This document shows positions 4,959-8,529 of a stretch of 8,529 nt of DNA, one piece after another. The stretch lies in the NCBI GenBank assembly GCA_017404585.1, contig JAFRCB010000356.1, positions 1 to 8,529 on the forward strand. The letters run 5' to 3'. Below the pieces are notes generated by a model. The model searched no databases. It was not told the origin of the DNA and saw only the letters and a program-made list of their open reading frames with translations. Each line of letters opens with the position of its first letter. Position 1 is the stretch's first letter. The stretch is from Lachnospiraceae bacterium (GTDB taxonomy: Bacteria; Bacillota; Clostridia; Lachnospirales; Lachnospiraceae). Position numbers and translations under genes: made by a program.

Positions 4959-6572
4959 ATGGAGCTTAAACTATTATTTAACACCGCCCGCTCGGCGACC
5001 ATCGAAATCAATGACGGCGGCAAGTACCACACCCAAAAGAAATACCGGCTTACCCTGAACGGGGAAGACCGGGGCACGACGGACGTCGTGATTACGAATC
5101 TGTTCGGCCTTAAGCCCGATGAAGAGTATACGCTTAAAGTGTATTCGGTGGAGGCGGCTTTAGAAAATGAAATAAAGGCAGCCGAAGAAAGCGATGCGGT
5201 GCCGGCAGGCAGAGATGCTGCTGCGCTCGTTTTCCGCACTTTCTCCGAGTCTTTCACATTAAACGTCCGCGCGTTCGGCGCAAAGGGCGACGGCGAAACG
5301 GATGACACACTGGCTATTCAGACGGCCATCAATTCATGCCCGCCGGATGGCCGGGTACTGGTTCCGAAGGGCGTGTATATGTTCACATGCCTCTTCCTCA
5401 GGAGCGGTCTTAAGCTCGAGCTTATGAAAGACGCGGTCCTTAAAAATGATGGCCGCACAGACCGTCTGCCTCTTCTGCCCGGCGTGATTCAGAGTTATGA
5501 TGAAAAGAGTGAATACATTCTCGGCAGCTGGGAGGGCAATCCTCTCGACCAGCACGTCTCTCTGATTACCGGCATAGGTGTACATGACGTCGTGCTCTAC
5601 GGCGAGGGTAAGATCGACGGCAACGCGTCCGTGGACGGATGGTGGCACAAATCCCGGATTAAAGCGTCCCCGTTCCGACCGAAGATGCTGTTCCTTAATC
5701 ACTGCGAGAATGTCCGTCTGCAGGGTCTGCTATTTGCAAATAGCCCATGCTGGACTCTCCACCCCTATTTCTCCAAAGATCTGGCTATCTACGGAACGGA
5801 GGTCCACAACCCGGCGGATTCTCCGAATACCGACGGTATCGACCCTGAATCCGTGGACGGACTTTTGATATACGGCGCGAAACTTTACACCGGAGATGAC
5901 TGTGTGGCCATTAAATCCGGTAAGATATACATGGGAAGGACCTACAAAACGCCTTCCCGGAACATTACGATCCGCCACAGCCTGCTAAGGCGCGGGCACG
6001 GCTCGATCACAGTCGGCTCAGAGATCGCCGGCGGCGCGAAAAACGTGCTGATCGAGAGCTGCGTGTTCGACGGCACGGACCGAGGACTTCGCATCAAGAC
6101 CCGCCGCGGACGCGGCAGGGATTCCGTTATCGATGACATCACATTCCGAGACATCGAGATGGACGATGTTCTGACACCGGTGGTAGTCAACTCGTTCTAT
6201 TACTGCGATCCCGACGGTCACAGCAGCTACGTCCAGAACCGTGAGCTGATGCCGGTCGATGCGAGGACGCCTGAGATAGGCAGGCTGACATTTGAAAATA
6301 TCGACTGCCGCGGCTGTCACGCAGCTGCCGCCTGGATCGACGGACTCCCGGAGAAGAAGATCGGGGAGATCGTGATGAGAGACGTTCGGGTGACATTTGC
6401 CGATGACGCCAGACCGTCCGTTCCGGCAATGGCCGAAGGAATAGACGCGTGCTGCCGGGCAGGGCTTCATATCACGAACGCGAAGAGCGTTGTTCTCGAA
6501 AATGTTCGCATCTTCGGATACGAGGGCGAGGAGATCGTCCAGGCAAATGTCGATGAGATAAAGAGGAAGTAA
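4959..6572 (+). CDS. GH28 family exo-polygalacturonase-like hydrolase with N-terminal FnIII-like domain
   Basis: The protein (537 residues from the chosen ATG at 4959; two more from the ATG at 4953) belongs to glycoside hydrolase family 28, which cleaves alpha-1,4 bonds of polygalacturonate or rhamnogalacturonan with inversion. An N-terminal fibronectin-III-like beta domain (about 1-98) precedes the right-handed beta-helix, which opens with the NVRAFGAKGDGETDDTLAIQ segment (102-121). The four classical GH28 motifs are all present: NTDG (290-293), GDD (312-314, the catalytic Asp pair), GHG (346-348) and RIK (378-380). There is no signal peptide, so the enzyme is predicted to be cytoplasmic, as for bacterial exo-polygalacturonases that trim imported oligomers; the FnIII plus GH28 layout recalls the Yersinia exo-acting enzyme. 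Codon usage is more mixed and GCG-richer than in the transporter genes. Its 3' end is part of a repeat patch shared with the spacer before the next gene. Confidence 0.92.
   Translation: MELKLLFNTARSATIEINDGGKYHTQKKYRLTLNGEDRGTTDVVITNLFGLKPDEEYTLKVYSVEAALENEIKAAEESDAVPAGRDAAALVFRTFSESFTLNVRAFGAKGDGETDDTLAIQTAINSCPPDGRVLVPKGVYMFTCLFLRSGLKLELMKDAVLKNDGRTDRLPLLPGVIQSYDEKSEYILGSWEGNPLDQHVSLITGIGVHDVVLYGEGKIDGNASVDGWWHKSRIKASPFRPKMLFLNHCENVRLQGLLFANSPCWTLHPYFSKDLAIYGTEVHNPADSPNTDGIDPESVDGLLIYGAKLYTGDDCVAIKSGKIYMGRTYKTPSRNITIRHSLLRRGHGSITVGSEIAGGAKNVLIESCVFDGTDRGLRIKTRRGRGRDSVIDDITFRDIEMDDVLTPVVVNSFYYCDPDGHSSYVQNRELMPVDARTPEIGRLTFENIDCRGCHAAAAWIDGLPEKKIGEIVMRDVRVTFADDARPSVPAMAEGIDACCRAGLHITNAKSVVLENVRIFGYEGEEIVQANVDEIKRK
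5729..5744. repeat. Perfect 16-base palindrome inside the GH28 gene
   Basis: GCTATTTGCAAATAGC equals its own reverse complement. It encodes part of the LLFANSPCW segment and includes CTA and other A/T-rich codons that stand out from surrounding GC-rich codons. It might be an intragenic operator, an RNA hairpin, or chance. Confidence 0.45.
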
Positions 6573-6659
6573 TGCCGGCAGGGTACATGTCGAAGCGGCA
6601 GAAGCCATAATTGCCGGTGGGGCAGAGCACGGCAGAATACATGTCGATGAGGTAGAGAG
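6541..6659 (+). repeat. Degenerate direct repeats linking the GH28 3' end to the yesL start
   Basis: The core ATGTCGA occurs at 6547-6553, 6587-6593 and 6641-6647. The first copy lies inside the GH28 coding end and the third continues as ATGTCGATGAGGTAGAGAG, matching the first (ATGTCGATGAGATAAAGAG) in all but two positions. Secondary repeats interleave: TGCCGG at 6573 and 6612, and CGGCAGAA at 6596 and 6630. The third copy contains the GAGG (6649-6652) that serves as the yesL ribosome binding site. The pattern suggests local duplication of the GH28 tail; no other gene is visible in the 87-base spacer. Confidence 0.65.
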
Positions 6660-7292
6660 ATGAGATTTTTCAGTGTAGATAATGTTGTATGGAGAAGTAT
6701 AGCGAAACTCGGGCAGATCTGGGTCCTCGACCTCCTCTGGCTCCTGTGCTGTCTTCCGGTCATTACGATCGGGGCGTCTACGACAGCGCTCATTTACAGC
6801 TGTATGAAACTTCATAAAGACGAGGGCCACATCCTCAGCAATTTCTTCAAGTCTTTCAAGGAGAATTTCCTGCAGGCTACGGGGATCTGGCTGATTTATG
6901 CGGTCGTCGGAGCGCTGCTTGCCGGCAATCTCATTTTCTGGAATCAGATGGACAACTCCAGTGTTAAGTTCATGTGGATTCTTACGGTCGCGCTGCTCAT
7001 ACCGTATTTTGCGTCGCTCGTGTATGTGTTCGCGATCCAGGCCAAGTTCATCCACACGGTTCCCCAGACGATTCATTACGCGATCGTCATGGCAATCAAG
7101 CACTGGAAGACGACGCTGCAAATGGTAATCATTCTGGGGCTTGTCCTCTACCTCGACCTGTTCACGATCAACCTTGCGGCTTACGCTACCCTGTTTTATG
7201 GGGCGGGGGCGATCGCTTATATATTTGCACTGTACCAGTCCAACGTCTTCGAGCACTATAGTCCGAAGGACGAGCCGGAATGGGAAGATTGA
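6660..7292 (+). CDS. YesL family (DUF624) membrane protein
   Basis: The 210-residue polytopic membrane protein matches the YesL/DUF624 family (PF04854), whose biochemical role is unknown but which recurs beside carbohydrate ABC transporters in Bacillota, including the B. subtilis yes cluster. Hydrophobic segments lie at about residues 18-48 (with the family-typical LPVITIGASTTAL segment at 32-44), 74-95, 103-127, 152-170 and 172-192. The C-terminus is acidic (SPKDEPEWED). Length is typical. The ATG at 6660 has GAGG 7 bases upstream (6649-6652) and overlaps, as ATGA, a TGA that closes another short frame. It lies 16 bases before kduI, so they are co-transcribed. A transporter-accessory or assembly role is a guess from context. 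Confidence 0.87.
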   Translation: MRFFSVDNVVWRSIAKLGQIWVLDLLWLLCCLPVITIGASTTALIYSCMKLHKDEGHILSNFFKSFKENFLQATGIWLIYAVVGALLAGNLIFWNQMDNSSVKFMWILTVALLIPYFASLVYVFAIQAKFIHTVPQTIHYAIVMAIKHWKTTLQMVIILGLVLYLDLFTINLAAYATLFYGAGAIAYIFALYQSNVFEHYSPKDEPEWED

Positions 7293-7308
7293 AAAGAAAG
7301 GACATATC

Positions 7309-8151
7309 ATGGATATCAGATATTCAGTTAATCAGAGAGATTTCAAGAGATACACGACACAGGAGATGCGAGATGAATTTCTGATCACGAATCTCTATCG
7401 TCCGGACGAGGTCGTATGCGTCTACTCCCATGTTGACCGCATGGTCACATTCGGATGCATGCCGGTGAATGAGGAAGTTCCGCTCGAAAAAGGCATCGAC
7501 GTATGGCACAATTTCGGTACCGACTATATTCTTGAGCGCCTCGAGATCGGCATTTTCAATATCGGCGGAGCAGGCTGCATCACAGCCGACGACGAGACCT
7601 TCAACATGAACTATAAAGACTGCCTCTACATCACGCAGGGCACAAAGAAGGTCACATTTAAGAGTGCTGATCCAAAGGAGCCGGCCAAGTTCTACATGGT
7701 CAGCGCACCCGCGCACTGCGCTTACAAGACGACCTTTATCCCGATCGAGAAGGCCAATAAGCGCCCCGTCGGTGCTATGGAGACATCCAATAAGCGCACA
7801 ATCAACCAGTTCATCCATCCGGATGTCCTTAAGACATGCCAGCTTTCCATGGGTATGACGGTCCTCGAGCCGGGCAGCGTCTGGAACACAATGCCGGCTC
7901 ATACGCATGAGCGCCGCATGGAGATCTACATGTACTTCGAAGTTCCCGAGAACAATGTCGTGTTCCACATGATGGGCGAGGGAAATGAGACGAGACACCT
8001 CGTTATGCAGAATGAAGAAGCAGTCATCAGCCCGTCCTGGAGCATTCATTCGGGAGCAGGCACAAGCAATTACACATTCATCTGGGCGATGGGCGGAGAG
8101 AACCAGGCATTTGATGACATGGACAATATTCCGACGACGGAGCTTAGATGA
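7309..8151 (+). CDS. kduI: 5-dehydro-4-deoxy-D-glucuronate isomerase (4-deoxy-L-threo-5-hexosulose-uronate ketol-isomerase)
   Basis: KduI converts 5-keto-4-deoxyuronate, which forms from unsaturated galacturonate, to 3-deoxy-D-glycero-2,5-hexodiulosonate in the cytoplasm, on the route to 2-keto-3-deoxygluconate. The 280-residue length equals that of known KduI proteins. The start MDIRYSVNQRDFKRY is typical; AAAGGA (7297-7302) lies 6 bases before the ATG, and an in-frame extension upstream would overlap yesL without a family match. The zinc ligands of the cupin fold are all present: His198 and His200 in PAHTHERRMEIY, Glu205 in the same motif, and His247 in SPSWSIHSGAG, matching the known set in the E. 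coli enzyme (His196, His198, Glu203, His245). It follows the YesL gene by 16 bases. The next gene downstream encodes an unrelated isomerase family that can perform the same step. Confidence 0.97.
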   Translation: MDIRYSVNQRDFKRYTTQEMRDEFLITNLYRPDEVVCVYSHVDRMVTFGCMPVNEEVPLEKGIDVWHNFGTDYILERLEIGIFNIGGAGCITADDETFNMNYKDCLYITQGTKKVTFKSADPKEPAKFYMVSAPAHCAYKTTFIPIEKANKRPVGAMETSNKRTINQFIHPDVLKTCQLSMGMTVLEPGSVWNTMPAHTHERRMEIYMYFEVPENNVVFHMMGEGNETRHLVMQNEEAVISPSWSIHSGAGTSNYTFIWAMGGENQAFDDMDNIPTTELR

Positions 8152-8166
8152 TTTACACGTCGAAAC

Positions 8167-8180
8167 ACTGATGCATCAGT
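8167..8180. promoter_or_regulatory. Perfect 14-base palindrome after kduI
   Basis: ACTGATGCATCAGT is its own reverse complement and sits in the 119-base spacer between kduI and the next isomerase gene. It could bind a dimeric regulator or form a 5-bp hairpin with a TGCA loop. No T-run follows. No obvious promoter hexamers are visible between it and 8258. The rest of the spacer shows only short A/T-rich inverted motifs around 8204-8219. Confidence 0.35.
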
Positions 8181-8270
8181 CCGGTCGTAGGAGTCTGGAG
8201 GATTTTCAATTCGAAATTTGGAGCACCGGCGGGCAAAGAGGCGTCAGACGTTGATATAAAGGAGAAAGAT

Positions 8271-8529
8271 ATGAAGATAGCATTGATTAATGAAAATTCA
8301 CAGGCAGCAAAGAACTCCATGATCGAGGGCTGCCTCCGCGCAGCAGCGGAGCCGCTCGGACATGAGGTATTCAATTACGGCATGTACACGGCAGATGACA
8401 AATGCCAGCTCACCTACGTCAAAGCAGGTCTCCTTACCGCGATTCTGCTCAACGCGAAGGCAGTTGACTTCGTAGTGACCGGCTGCGGCACAGGCGAAGG
8501 CGCTATGCTCGCAAGCAACATTTATCCGA
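8271..8529 (+). CDS. RpiB/LacA/LacB family sugar-phosphate isomerase, DhuI-like (partial, runs off window)
   Basis: Only the first 86 residues are inside the window; the gene continues past the right edge. The opening MKIALINENSQAAKN, the FNYGM segment (34-38), QLTYVKAGLLTAILLNAKAVDFV (46-68) and the VTGCGTGEGAML loop (69-80, with Cys72) are those of the RpiB/LacA/LacB family (PF02502). They closely resemble, from memory, the Streptococcus agalactiae protein DhuI, shown to isomerise 4-deoxy-L-threo-5-hexosulose-uronate, the same reaction as KduI. Full-length members have roughly 210 residues. AAAGGAG (8258-8264) lies 6 bases before the ATG. Position next to kduI supports a role in unsaturated uronate catabolism rather than ribose-5-phosphate or lactose metabolism; KduD or DhuD would be expected next. 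Confidence 0.87.
   Translation, partial: MKIALINENSQAAKNSMIEGCLRAAAEPLGHEVFNYGMYTADDKCQLTYVKAGLLTAILLNAKAVDFVVTGCGTGEGAMLASNIYP

Noticed and set aside
6572..6610. 12-codon frame starting in the TAATG of the GH28 stop
   Set aside because: AAGAGG lies upstream at workable spacing, but the frame ends well before yesL, lies in repeat-derived sequence and encodes nothing recognisable.
7141..7308. Upstream in-frame extension of kduI
   Set aside because: The extension overlaps yesL in another frame, has a low-complexity Ser/Thr/Arg sequence, and the ATG at 7309 gives the exact family length with a good ribosome binding site.
6018..7310. 430-codon open frame on the reverse strand across GH28 and yesL
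   Set aside because: It spans two well-supported + strand genes and their spacer, is rich in Arg, Asp, His and Glu without domain structure, and looks like an antisense shadow of synonymous third positions.
8153..8374. 73-codon reverse frame over the kduI-dhuI spacer
   Set aside because: About half overlaps the 5' part of the DhuI-like gene; no ribosome binding site or recognised family. I considered a gene remnant in the spacer but cannot support it.
1..8529. CRISPR array, tRNA/rRNA genes, insertion sequence or phage genes
   Set aside because: No regularly spaced identical repeats, tRNA-like folds, transposase motifs or terminal inverted repeats were seen; the window is almost fully occupied by catabolic and transport genes.

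Overview
The window reads as part of a pectin / rhamnogalacturonan oligosaccharide utilisation locus from a Gram-positive anaerobe of the Bacillota. The content suggests Lachnospiraceae or another Clostridia, but I cannot name a species. Supporting points are the Bacillus-like yes-cluster gene set, the lipoprotein-type solute receptor, strong AAAGGAGG ribosome binding sites and moderate base composition. All genes I accept lie on the + strand and probably form one operon or a short series of co-directional units.

Layout: 1-238 is a leader region with a possible extended -10 element and a tiny upstream reading frame. 239-1345 encodes a cytoplasmic GH105 unsaturated glycuronyl hydrolase. 1433-2809, 3023-3901 and 3917-4816 encode a lipoprotein sugar receptor and two membrane permeases of a CUT1-type ABC importer. 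No ATPase gene is present, so a shared MsmX-type ATPase encoded elsewhere is expected. 4959-6572 encodes a GH28 exo-polygalacturonase-like enzyme with an N-terminal fibronectin-III-like domain and no signal peptide. 6660-7292 encodes a YesL/DUF624 membrane protein. 7309-8151 encodes KduI. From 8271 to the window edge lies the N-terminal part of an RpiB/LacA/LacB-family isomerase resembling streptococcal DhuI.

How they work together (inference from the families): oligogalacturonides or unsaturated rhamnogalacturonan fragments released outside the cell are bound by the receptor and imported by the two permeases. GH28 and GH105 trim saturated and unsaturated ends in the cytoplasm. The unsaturated uronate rearranges to 5-keto-4-deoxyuronate, and KduI and/or the DhuI-like protein isomerise it towards 2-keto-3-deoxygluconate. 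The later steps (KduD, KdgK, KdgA) would lie beyond the right edge.

The genes themselves are well-known families; I see no clearly undescribed system. The less ordinary material is between them. There are several strong intercistronic stem-loops after the receptor and second permease genes. A convincing terminator hairpin ends only a few bases before the GH28 ribosome binding site. A degenerate direct-repeat patch joins the GH28 3' end to the yesL start. Two perfect palindromes occur (one inside GH28, one after kduI), as do a few short leader-like reading frames with reasonable ribosome binding sites. Two different isomerase families for apparently the same step also sit next to each other.
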